This document shows, piece by piece, positions 13,143 through 20,960 of a stretch of 35,187 nt of DNA. A program made the position numbers and the translations under genes. This stretch comes from Nitrososphaerales archaeon (GTDB lineage Archaea; Thermoproteota; Nitrososphaeria; Nitrososphaerales; CADDZS01), in assembly GCA_030041295.1 (NCBI GenBank), contig JASHOD010000073.1, positions 1-35,187 on the forward strand. The letters are read 5' to 3'. How positions within the stretch are numbered: position 1 is the first letter of the stretch; the number at the start of each line of letters is the position of its first letter. A model generated the notes under the pieces. The model was given only the letters and a program-made list of their open reading frames with translations. It had not been told where the DNA came from and made no database searches.

Positions 13143-14582
13143 TTAGAATTCGATTTCCTTTGCTACTTCAGGCACTATGACTTTGGAACCCTGAAACAGT
13201 CTGAACAGGCCAGGGTTCTCGGTATGAACTGGAATCAGAACCTTCGGATTTATCGCCTCGATAATATCGTTTAGATCTCTTCCGGAGGCATGGCCAGAAC
13301 AGTGCACATGAATTTTCTCTAGTCCGAATTGATTTAGCCAATTGTTCATCTTCTCTTCGCTGATGGAACCTTCTTCGTTAAAGGGTTCGCTCGCCGAATG
13401 AACGTAGAGGCCCTCCTTCGGTGCAATATCGACAAGTTCATCGATCTTGTATGATCCAAGGGCTACAATGTATTTCGAGGGATCATTCTTTATGTCTAGG
13501 GCGGTGAGAGTGTTTTGAGAACTCGAACCGAAAAGCTCGCGATCTTCAGGAGAATAGTCCTCGTCGGCATATGTGCCGGATTTCTCGCGCGGTTTGTATA
13601 TAGCTAGGCTCTCGTCTTCAAGAGGCGGGAGTTTCAAGGGATTTCCCTGACCAGAAAGAGCCTGCACGTAGCGCGCTACCCTGTTGTGAACAACTAACTT
13701 TCTTTCGGTACTTTTCGCGATGTTGTAAAAAGTCGCAAAGCGATCGACGTCCTTGTAAGAATAGTCGGCGTATACAAGATGATTCCTTGCTCGCTCTACA
13801 AAATATCTGCATGTGTCATAGACGTCCTTTTCTCGTGTCATATTCGTCTCGTCGATCCGTGTTCCTTCGCAAATCATGACGTCCGGATTTGCCGCAAAAG
13901 CGCGTTGAATGAAGTCCCTCGTTAGCGAAGGGTTGTTTCCGTGCATTCGCAGGTCTCCAGAGTAAACTATTGTGTTCGAGCTTGTCCTTATTACGAACCC
14001 ATAACAGCCTGGAATAGAATGGTCGACATGGATCGGTTCGACTTCGATCGAATCAACTTGTATTCTATTTCTTAGGGCAGATTCCGTCGTGAATGTTGTA
14101 ATTTTTCGGCGTACTCTTTCTGAACCTCTCTCAATCGGTCTTTGTTTGAACCCCGTTATTTCGAATTCTAGACTAGACCTTCCTCTCTCATCTTCGATAG
14201 ATTCTACTATCCTCTTCGTGGTCTCTCCCATGTAGATGTCAATGTCGTCTCTAAGAAACGAGATGTAATCGGCGTGGTCCGAGTGGGCATGACTCAGAAA
14301 TACTGCGTCAACAAGGCGGTCCTCCTTCTTTGGTCTCCCCGCCAGCGCGAGAAGATCCTCTCTGTAGATTCCCTTCAGGTCTGGGAGCAAACCCATCGCA
14401 ATGAAATCCCCGACTCCATTCGCTGCCCTAAGATTTTCGTTCCAGTCGTAATACTTGGAGCGGACTTTGAAACTCTTACCAAAATCTAAAAGGACTCGTG
14501 TTCCCTTGTCATCGAGCAGTATCTTATTGCCGCCAATTTCGTTTACGCCCCCAAAGAAAGTAAAGCATGTTCCCTTAGGCAA
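13143..14582 (-). CDS. rnj: RNase J-like beta-CASP metallo-beta-lactamase ribonuclease
   Basis: The 479-residue protein opens with FFGGVNEIGGNKILLDDKGT and VLLDFG, then has the metal motif H98-A-H100-S-D-H103, H188 in VDHSIPGCYGF, D210 in YSGDLRMHG, and late SGHASGRDL and LIPVHTE motifs. This matches the MBL/beta-CASP fold of RNase J with two zinc ions. Archaeal RNase J is a 5'-3' exoribonuclease (some with endonuclease activity) acting in RNA decay in the cytoplasm. The bacterial C-terminal dimerisation domain is absent, as is usual for archaeal forms. ATG 14582 follows a 76-aa ORF by a few bases, so the two are probably co-transcribed. Confidence 0.9.
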   Translation of the reverse strand: MPKGTCFTFFGGVNEIGGNKILLDDKGTRVLLDFGKSFKVRSKYYDWNENLRAANGVGDFIAMGLLPDLKGIYREDLLALAGRPKKEDRLVDAVFLSHAHSDHADYISFLRDDIDIYMGETTKRIVESIEDERGRSSLEFEITGFKQRPIERGSERVRRKITTFTTESALRNRIQVDSIEVEPIHVDHSIPGCYGFVIRTSSNTIVYSGDLRMHGNNPSLTRDFIQRAFAANPDVMICEGTRIDETNMTREKDVYDTCRYFVERARNHLVYADYSYKDVDRFATFYNIAKSTERKLVVHNRVARYVQALSGQGNPLKLPPLEDESLAIYKPREKSGTYADEDYSPEDRELFGSSSQNTLTALDIKNDPSKYIVALGSYKIDELVDIAPKEGLYVHSASEPFNEEGSISEEKMNNWLNQFGLEKIHVHCSGHASGRDLNDIIEAINPKVLIPVHTENPGLFRLFQGSKVIVPEVAKEIEF

Positions 14583-14586
14583 GAGC

Positions 14587-14817
14587 TCATGGCAAAGGCG
14601 TGGATTTGTCTCTTATGAAGATTGTTTCTAATCCTGTCGATCTTTTGGTGACTATCATCTCAAGATTATTGTGTGCGCGATCAATATCATCCAAAATTAA
14701 CAGAGACTTTGCTTCGTGAAGCTCTAGCAATGCTTCTCTTGTCCGTGTTGCTTTTCTCAAATACTTGGCTGTCGAGAAACTGTTTAACTTTGTGAATGCA
14801 AATCCAGGTTCATTCAT
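14587..14817 (-). CDS. Hypothetical small protein upstream of RNase J (76 aa)
   Basis: The frame begins at ATG 14817 and stops 4 nt before the RNase J start. The product is probably helical, with STAKYLRKATRTREALLELHE, then LLILDDIDRAHNNLEMIVTKRS. No domain is recognised. Tight spacing to the RNase J gene supports a real co-transcribed gene, perhaps related to RNA handling. Confidence 0.5.
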   Translation of the reverse strand: MNEPGFAFTKLNSFSTAKYLRKATRTREALLELHEAKSLLILDDIDRAHNNLEMIVTKRSTGLETIFIRDKSTPLP

Positions 14818-15032
14818 TAGGGATGAGTTCGGAGCCGGTCAGCAAAGTGGCTGCTACAATGAAAACAGGTCCAAAACGCCCGTTCCACATTTGCAAAATA
14901 TCTCGATAGCTCGATCTAAATCAGTAGTTATTATGTAGAAACTTTGAACAAAGGTCCAGAATATTGAAAATCTAATCGCAACCCTAAAGAAGCTGCTTCG
15001 TCGATCGATACAGCATCTGAAGGCTTACTAGT

Positions 15033-15251
15033 ATGAGCGGGTTAGATCGGACGACCGGTAGTGCCAGAAGTGACCGGCCTGTTCAAAGACTTTCGGCAAA
15101 AACAGCTGGAGCAAGTGTCCCTCAAATGCGGCTTTGTGAAGCCTGTCATAAGGAGTTCACGCTTGATGAATATCTCGACCATGTATACGATAACGACGAA
15201 TGTTACCGATCGTACCTCGCTTCAGAAAAGAAAGAAATGAGTAAGCAGTAA
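15033..15251 (+). CDS. Small zinc-finger-like protein (72 aa)
   Basis: After a Ser/Arg-rich start, residues 34-57 read LCEACHKEFTLDEYLDHVYDNDEC: C-x2-C, then a His and a Cys spaced as in a C2HC finger. No fuller family match is recognised. It lies in a 530-bp divergent region right of the RNase J operon. The start ATG at 15033 is the first in frame. Confidence 0.6.
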   Translation: MSGLDRTTGSARSDRPVQRLSAKTAGASVPQMRLCEACHKEFTLDEYLDHVYDNDECYRSYLASEKKEMSKQ

Positions 15252-15346
15252 AGTCGTATAGGATTTTATTCGCTCATCGGTTATCAATCTTCTTAATGTA
15301 GTGTTCGCATTATCACTGTACAGCTGAATTTACCGAGCGGACTGAG

Positions 15347-15664
15347 ATGTCGGAAATCAATCAAACAACTCAAAACCCGCCTTCTGAATCGAAATATCCA
15401 GTATCATCTCAATTCAAGGTTCTTGAGGGATACGACATTTACAGAAGCAGTAGATTGATCGTCGCTCTTGTCGTAGTAGAGAGCAACTTTGGAAGGGATC
15501 TTAGGATGTATAGGTGGCAGTTGCGAAATGATTCTTGGAAAGTCGATCTATGCCGAATGAGTGTTGGGAGCTGGAAGTGGAATGAGCTTTCAACCAAGGC
15601 TCAAGAATTGATACGGCGCTACAATATCAAACGTGGAGAAAGCAAGGCCGAAAATACGGATTAG
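15347..15664 (+). CDS. Conserved-looking hypothetical protein (105 aa)
   Basis: The first 25 residues are hydrophilic and probably disordered. The rest looks like a small alpha/beta domain (YDIYRSSRLIVALVVVE, DLRMYRWQLRNDSWKVDL, WNELSTKAQELIRRYNI). No family is recognised. The start ATG at 15347 sits in a separate transcription unit 95 nt after the zinc-finger gene. Confidence 0.55.
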   Translation: MSEINQTTQNPPSESKYPVSSQFKVLEGYDIYRSSRLIVALVVVESNFGRDLRMYRWQLRNDSWKVDLCRMSVGSWKWNELSTKAQELIRRYNIKRGESKAENTD

Positions 15665-15754
15665 GCTGGTTCGGTCATTTCAGTATCTCGTTTCCCAATG
15701 AAAACCAAATAAGCATGTTATCTGTATCGTGACTAACAAGGAACGATTCTTGCT

Positions 15755-16102
15755 ATGATCAAGTCGATAAGGTCGGCGGCGGTGGTAGTGAAAGATGCGA
15801 AGAAAGCGAAGAAATGGTACAGTGAAAAGCTTGGTTTTGTCGTCAAATCCGATGAGGATCACTGGATCACGATGGCTCCGGCAAATGCGAAGGGGTTCGA
15901 GCTTCATCTTTGCGAGACGAAACCACTTGAAAAGGGCAACACGGGCATACTATTTGTCGTCGACGATGTTGACAAGACCTACGCCGAACTTTCAAAGAAA
16001 GGCGTGAAATTCTCCCAAAAGCCAATTGACCAAGGTTGGGGAAAATATGCAATGATGAAGGACCTTGACGGCAACATCTTTTGGCTGATGCCGGAAGAAT
16101 AG
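15755..16102 (+). CDS. VOC-superfamily (glyoxalase/bleomycin-resistance-like) protein
   Basis: The 115-residue protein is a single VOC module pair: beta-alpha-beta repeats AAVVVKDAKKAKKWYSEKLGF and GILFVVDDVDKTYAELSKKGV, ending with MMKDLDGNIFWLMPEE. The late Glu fits a metal ligand; the first strand carries no obvious His ligand, so the metal site may be altered. VOC proteins cover lyases, dioxygenases and binding proteins, and the substrate cannot be read from the sequence. It converges with the cyclophilin gene. Confidence 0.88.
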   Translation: MIKSIRSAAVVVKDAKKAKKWYSEKLGFVVKSDEDHWITMAPANAKGFELHLCETKPLEKGNTGILFVVDDVDKTYAELSKKGVKFSQKPIDQGWGKYAMMKDLDGNIFWLMPEE

Positions 16103-16138
16103 AACTACCTAACACAGTTCCTAACCGTCATCGGACGA

Positions 16139-16912
16139 TTAGGAGCTATTCTGGATTGTTATTGAATAAACCATTGCCTGCGATGGATTCTCGGGTGGCC
16201 CGCCTTCTGAAGAGGTGCAAGCCGGATTAGTAGGAAGATTACCAATAGCTTGCGCGACATTTAGACCGCTAACGACCTTGCCAAAAACTGTGTACTGACC
16301 ATCAAGAGAGGCCGAATTATTTGTTAGGTTGATGTAGAATTGGGAACTACCACTATTCGGATCACTAGACCTTGCAATGCCGAGATAACCAACATCGTTG
16401 TGTAATGAGGGAACTATTTCGAGTGGAACTGTATCCGGGGAACTAGTATCTCCCCAAATCGTAGTCCCATTACAAGGATTTCCTCCTCCGTTCCTAGTTG
16501 TAGGATCTCCGGTCTGAATAATCCAAAAACTAGAGCTCTTGTCAATTCTATGCCAGACTAAGTTTTTGTAGAATCCTGCATTTACGAGAGAGACGAAATT
16601 ATTGACTGTTTTCGGAGTCAGACTTTGAAAGAGCTCGATCTGCATATTTCCCTGACTAGTATCTATGGTTGCATAGATAAGACCTGAACTTGTAGATGAT
16701 GTCGCCGTTTTTATTGATGAAGTCGTGTTATGAGCTGAACTATAAACGTATAGTCCGGCCGATGCCGCGATAATAACCGCGACCACGCCTACAATGATGT
16801 AGGTTGTTCTGTAGCTTTTCGGAGCAGATTTTACAACTCGTCCTTTCTTGGTGTTCCTCTTCTTTGAAGGCTGTGGCAAAGTGTAATCTCTCCCTTTTGC
16901 GAATTCATTCAA
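16139..16912 (-). CDS. Membrane-anchored cyclophilin-type peptidyl-prolyl isomerase
   Basis: The 257-residue protein has a basic cytoplasmic N-terminus, one membrane helix (about residues 36-58, TYIIVGVVAVIIAASAGLYVY), a Ser/Thr-rich linker and a cyclophilin domain (about 80-255). The domain has FQSLTPKTVNNFVSLVNAGFY, VWHRIDKSSSFWIIQTGDPT, GSSQFYINL and YTVFGKVVSG. The usual F-x-x-Q-x-G-D core is present as WIIQTGD. It is a signal-anchor protein with its catalytic domain outside the membrane, where it would help fold exported proteins. ATG 16912 is the clear start. Confidence 0.92.
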   Translation of the reverse strand: MNEFAKGRDYTLPQPSKKRNTKKGRVVKSAPKSYRTTYIIVGVVAVIIAASAGLYVYSSAHNTTSSIKTATSSTSSGLIYATIDTSQGNMQIELFQSLTPKTVNNFVSLVNAGFYKNLVWHRIDKSSSFWIIQTGDPTTRNGGGNPCNGTTIWGDTSSPDTVPLEIVPSLHNDVGYLGIARSSDPNSGSSQFYINLTNNSASLDGQYTVFGKVVSGLNVAQAIGNLPTNPACTSSEGGPPENPSQAMVYSITIQNSS

Positions 16913-16983
16913 AAATCCTTCGGTTTGAAAAGGAGTTGTCTAATACAATTTGAAATATAAGATACCAAAATTAATTTGTCAAT

Positions 16984-17439
16984 ATGCGTTTGCTTACTGT
17001 CCTTGGTGGTCTGCTTCTAGGTTCAGCAGTCACTTTAGGAATAGGAGGAGTTATACTTTTCATCTACAACCTTGTCCCAAATTACCTCATCGAATTGACC
17101 GCAGCAGTTGTGATCGCCCTTGTTCCTTTATCGTATTATGTGATTCAGGGGAACGAACTAGCGACTAATGTCTCTACAACTCTTGGCATTATTGCACCCA
17201 TTTCATCAATTGTGAACCAAGTACACGTAGCTGTTCTGCTTTCTTTTGGACAGAGCCTACTAATCTCTGTTCTAGGGCTGTTGCAATTTCTCGGATTCTA
17301 TCTATTCCCGATCGCCTTCGTAGTCCTAAGAATAGTTTATCGAAAGAAGATTCCCTTGTACCCTAAAGCAGACAAGGAACCATTAGGAAAGATCAGCAGC
17401 ACGGGACAAAGTAAAGGTGCAAATGTAGACAATGATTAG
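16984..17439 (+). CDS. Four-helix integral membrane protein of unknown function
   Basis: The 151-residue product has four membrane segments at about residues 4-27, 35-53, 58-85 and 90-115, and a hydrophilic C-terminal tail with KKIPLYPKADKEP. No transporter motif is recognised. It is divergent from the cyclophilin gene with a 71-bp shared promoter region. Confidence 0.65.
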   Translation: MRLLTVLGGLLLGSAVTLGIGGVILFIYNLVPNYLIELTAAVVIALVPLSYYVIQGNELATNVSTTLGIIAPISSIVNQVHVAVLLSFGQSLLISVLGLLQFLGFYLFPIAFVVLRIVYRKKIPLYPKADKEPLGKISSTGQSKGANVDND

Positions 17440-17521
17440 TTCGAAGGAATATTGCCTTAGTGAAAATTTTTCCTTTTGGGATTAATACTACCCCATCTTT
17501 CCTAAACGATTACTCGCGAAA

Positions 17522-17949
17522 ATGAAGTCGAAGATTGCTATAGTCGGTAGCAAGTCCCTAAATGTAATTGAGTCTACCTACGAGATCATAGACAACATCA
17601 TAAAGGAATGAACGAACGAACGAACCTTGGAGAGTTCATTCTGATAAATGGCGGGGAAGAAGGAGTCGATACAATGGCGGGCGAGGTAGCGCTCGCCCGT
17701 GGCCTAGAGTACGAAATAGTTCCGCTTCGTATGTGCGTTCAAGGTTGCAACCCTGCCTAGCTTTACTGTTTTGCTCACTTGTACGAGCCGCGTAGCAAGG
17801 AAATAGCTGATCAAGTTCTAATAATTTACAGAGTGTACGACGAAAATTGCGGCACCTCAACATGTGAAGTTACGGCGAGAAAAGGGGACGAGCTCGGTAA
17901 GAGAGTTGTTCGAATTCCTGTTGATGTCCCAATTATAACGGCTAGTTAG
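17522..17949 (+). pseudogene. Decayed SLOG-fold (DUF2493/YspA-like) protein gene
   Basis: Three pieces make one SLOG protein. ATG 17522 reads MKSKIAIVGSKSLNVIEST to TGA at 17609. In frame +2, ATG 17608 reads through a GAAC repeat into GEFILINGGEEGVDTMAGEV and ALARGLEYEIVPLRMCVQGC to TAG at 17758. The same frame then continues with EPRSKEIADQVLIIYRVYDE, CGTSTCEVTARKGDELGKRV and VRIPV to TAG at 17947. The IAIVGS start, GGxxGVDTMA loop and CGT-helix match nucleotide-binding SLOG proteins. One frameshift and one nonsense codon argue for loss of function; the 3' end overlaps the convergent kinase gene. Confidence 0.7.
17610..17625 (+). repeat. Tetranucleotide repeat (GAAC)4 in the SLOG pseudogene
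   Basis: Four perfect copies of GAAC lie exactly where the reading frame of the SLOG gene changes. Gain of one unit or loss of two would shift the frame relation between the two halves, although the TGA before the repeat would need another change too. Confidence 0.8.
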
Positions 17950-18698
17950 AGCAGGATTCTCGTTCCCGGGATAATCATCTTGGACTTCTTCCTGCCTGAA
18001 CTAATGGCGGCCTTCGTAACTTGCAGTATGTTTTGATACCCCGTCGCGATTGCATACATTCCTTTAGCCTTTCGTGAAAGCAGAATCTCGCAGGTTTGAA
18101 CGTCAAGTACGTGCTCCTTTGGCCGGCTTCTGATTATTTTTTTCAGATAGACTCGGTCCACACTTTGAAGAATCTCCGTTTGTTGTCTCATATCTTTACT
18201 GGACAAAGAAAATATTCCACCAACTGTTGAAACTATTACGAGCATGGAGTTTCCGTTTTCAAGAGCTATAGTTGCCGCAGTACTATCGCTAGTCATTCCT
18301 TCTTCTAGTCCACCCAACACAACACACTCGAACCGGTCGTCTGACAAGTAATGAGCCAAGCTTGCGGCACTTTGTGGAATTGAGGCATTGGTTAACACGC
18401 CGGATTTTCTCAAGGCCGACGAGAAAAGTAGGGCATTCACATGGGATGCCTCTATACCGATCGCGTCGAAGTCAGCGGCTTTACTAACATTCTCCCTTGC
18501 AAAATTAACGTATTGTCTTCCGAGTCCTCCGGCCCCGACAACTGCCACTATTACAATCTTGCTTCGAAAATCCCAAAGTAGTTCTTTGAATTGTTTAGCT
18601 ATCGAGGACATGGCGCCAATGTCTATCCTTCCGTCTCTGTTCGAAAAAGTTGCGCCCAGACTGAAGACAAGAAAAATTCGTGCGTCCTTATTCTGCAA
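17946..18698 (-). CDS. Amino-acid-kinase-family protein, archaeal UMP kinase-like paralogue
   Basis: The 250-residue protein follows archaeal PyrH: an N-terminal strand and Gly loop (FLVFSLGATFS), VAVVGAGGLGRQYVNFAREN, DAIGIEASHVNALLFSSAL, VVLGGLEEGMTSDSTAATIA, and an ATP-side STVGGIFSLSSKD. True UMP kinases phosphorylate UMP to UDP. Here several motif residues differ (for example GGLGR for GGGKLAR), so substrate use may have changed. The start is TTG 18698. It lies downstream of a broken nucleotidyltransferase gene on the same strand and its stop overlaps the SLOG pseudogene from the other side. Confidence 0.7.
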   Translation of the reverse strand: MQNKDARIFLVFSLGATFSNRDGRIDIGAMSSIAKQFKELLWDFRSKIVIVAVVGAGGLGRQYVNFARENVSKAADFDAIGIEASHVNALLFSSALRKSGVLTNASIPQSAASLAHYLSDDRFECVVLGGLEEGMTSDSTAATIALENGNSMLVIVSTVGGIFSLSSKDMRQQTEILQSVDRVYLKKIIRSRPKEHVLDVQTCEILLSRKAKGMYAIATGYQNILQVTKAAISSGRKKSKMIIPGTRILL

Positions 18699-18761
18699 AA
18701 AAGATCCCGACTATCCGTCGAGAGTGCACTTTATCTTGACGGCTAAATACGTTGTTCCTAA

Positions 18762-19637
18762 CTAGCCCACAGATGGTCGAGACAAAGATTGAACGTGATC
18801 CCACATCTCTACGAGCTTTGATATTCCAGTGAATCCACTATCGATTAACATCGGAGCGCGATTCCTATTCTCTTTCAATTCGAGCGCCTTGAGCCACAGT
18901 TTCTTTAGGCTAGAGGGCATTCCCTTCTGAAGGAATGGTTCAAGTCTTTCAATCCTAATCCACGTCGTTTTTGTCTGTCTCGTTGACTCGATCCCGAAGT
19001 GATTAATCGAAAGTATTGTCGTAAAGAGCTGAATCAGCCTAGAGAAACGATTAATGCTCGTCCCGAAATGAAGCTGATCTACCCATCCTTCGCGGGCAAT
19101 GTACAAGTCGGCGTTCGCATGACCTGATGTTCTGCGCTGATCCCGATCGCTTATTCCGAAAGGCGTTTCCTGATCAACTTTAGAAAATCATCATATGCAC
19201 TCTCGGTTCCGACTACCGGGGACGAATCAACGAGGCTTATAATGGAGTATCTGCTGAAGAGGCTCTCGGTGCCAATCAATTCGGAGAGAGGTTTGTGTGC
19301 TGAGAAACTGTCGCAAGGTCTAAGCGAGTTTTTCATTAGGTTGTGATTGATTTGTCTAATCGTAGAATGTGCCTTTTTCACGTTCGAACGATATTCGTCG
19401 CGGGCTAGATCGTTCCACAACAAGACGTAATCGATGTCTGAATCCTTAACACATTCCAATCTGGACAAAGAACCGCTTATGCAAATGCATGATTCATTAG
19501 GAAGTTCTATCTTGCTGAAGACACGCTGAAGAACAAGGGCCCCTCTCGTAACTCCGTTTCACTACGTCGAGAAAAAGCTCGCTTTCCTTTTGTACCGAGA
19601 GATCGACGGTAATGATTGAACTCTTTTGGGAAATCAA
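18762..19637 (-). pseudogene. Nucleotidyltransferase-like gene with two compensating frameshifts
   Basis: From TTG 19637 the frame reads ISQKSSIITVDLSVQKESEL and FLDVVKRSYER, then moves by one base at a four-base C run (19540-19543) into the frame that reads ALVLQRVFSKIELP and GSLSRLECVKDSDIDYVLLW. That frame stops at 19151, and the first frame resumes as GISDRDQRRTSGHANADLY and on to SRPSVG at 18762. GSxSRxE plus SDIDY is the nucleotidyltransferase active site (GS loop and two Asp). The outer parts share a frame and the total length is a multiple of three. Either two indels broke one roughly 290-aa protein or the sequence has two errors; the pieces might also be expressed separately (TTG 19468, TTG 19106). 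Confidence 0.6.
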
Positions 19638-19818
19638 ATTAGAGACCGCTCGATTTTAGTGTCAAACCACGAAACTCTTTACTGTGCTAAGAGAAAAAAG
19701 AATACGAGATCGGTTGGGGTTCGATTAATTGAAAGCTGTCGTATTCTCAGTCAAGAAATACCTCATGGTAGGAATCGCTAGAGAAATTGTCTTTGGTTTC
19801 ACAGACATAACTTCGTAG

Positions 19819-20880
19819 ATGGCTGAGGATAAGCTCGTATTTTACTTTCGACAGTATCCGCACTCCAGGCCTCCTTTTTTTCCTCTCTGCATTGGGCCAA
19901 TTATGCTGGTACTACTTCTTAAAAGAGGGTTGATTCGATCAAGCCTTTCGTCGAATATCTCACAATTGTCGTTTGGTAACTCCAACCGTTCTTTTAGCCA
20001 AAAGTCTGTGAAAAAGAAGAAACAGGACTTTCACAGACACAAACTGAGACCTGCCGAAGAAAACAACAAAGATCTTTCCGCTTTGCGAGAGCGGACTGTG
20101 GTTTCTTTATTGCATCTCGGTGAGCAGAGGTTCTCCTCAGAGCCAGGAGGTTATTCCTTTGAAAATTGGATGAAAAGCTTCAATCTGCTCCTTGACGATT
20201 TCGAAGACCAAGTCGGGACTCAAAATCTGCCAAAAAGTTATTTCGACAGGCGCTTCGAACTAACGTCCGCCCTTGTAAAATCCAAGAACGCGCCGTCCGA
20301 ACTGGAATTGGACGTCTCAAAACTCCGAGAGGAGCATAACCGCATCACTAGAGAAATCGCTATGGTATACGATAGGCAAAAAATAGAACACGAAATCTCC
20401 GATCGAAAGGAGAAAATCGGCCTCCTAGAAAATGAAAAAGCGCAAGCAATCGAATTGCTAGAAGATGCGAAATCAAACGTTGCCCAAAAGAAAAAGCAGA
20501 TAGCGGACTCGAAAAAACTTCTCCGTCGATTCTTCGGGACGTCGTCGCAAGGTGATAAAACACCTCTGCAGACACTCGAAGCGCGAGTGGTTGATATGGA
20601 GCGTAAAGTCGAGCTCGTTGAAAAGAAGATTATGGAGCAGAAAAAGAAGATCGAACCATACGAGAAAGATATGGAGAATTCCTTTTCGTCTGATTCAAAA
20701 GAAGTTCCGCTAGTCGATCTTCAAAATCAACTTAATTCAATACGTTCCAAACTGGAAGAACTCGAACTTGGGCAGACAGAAAAATCTCAGCTTCTCGAGG
20801 AACGGTTAGAGATCACTTCAAAGATGAAGGAAGAAATTTCGAGGCTCGACTTACCTATCGTTCCCACGGCATCGTTTTAG
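19819..20880 (+). CDS. Coiled-coil protein with possible N-terminal membrane segment (353 aa)
   Basis: Residues 20-37 (FPLCIGPIMLVLLLKRGL) could insert in the membrane. Residues 155-345 are almost all heptad-rich coiled coil, with long Glu/Lys stretches such as RKEKIGLLENEKAQAIELLE and VVDMERKVELVEKKIMEQKK. No enzyme domain is recognised. A structural or scaffold role is possible; SMC-like heads are absent. The long N-terminal basic region may not all be translated, since later in-frame starts exist. It converges with the PEPCK gene. Confidence 0.65.
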   Translation: MAEDKLVFYFRQYPHSRPPFFPLCIGPIMLVLLLKRGLIRSSLSSNISQLSFGNSNRSFSQKSVKKKKQDFHRHKLRPAEENNKDLSALRERTVVSLLHLGEQRFSSEPGGYSFENWMKSFNLLLDDFEDQVGTQNLPKSYFDRRFELTSALVKSKNAPSELELDVSKLREEHNRITREIAMVYDRQKIEHEISDRKEKIGLLENEKAQAIELLEDAKSNVAQKKKQIADSKKLLRRFFGTSSQGDKTPLQTLEARVVDMERKVELVEKKIMEQKKKIEPYEKDMENSFSSDSKEVPLVDLQNQLNSIRSKLEELELGQTEKSQLLEERLEITSKMKEEISRLDLPIVPTASF

Positions 20881-20960
20881 TTACCGAAGACTTGATGCCG
20901 TAAGAAATGAATTCTTCTTCTTGCTCGAGAATTAGGAAAGAGAACAACAACAACGACGCT

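Noticed and set aside
3529..17760. Stop-codon reassignment or pyrrolysine use to explain in-frame stops
   Set aside because: Interrupted frames use both TAA and TAG, intact genes end normally at all three stops, and frameshifts co-occur, so decay or error is simpler.
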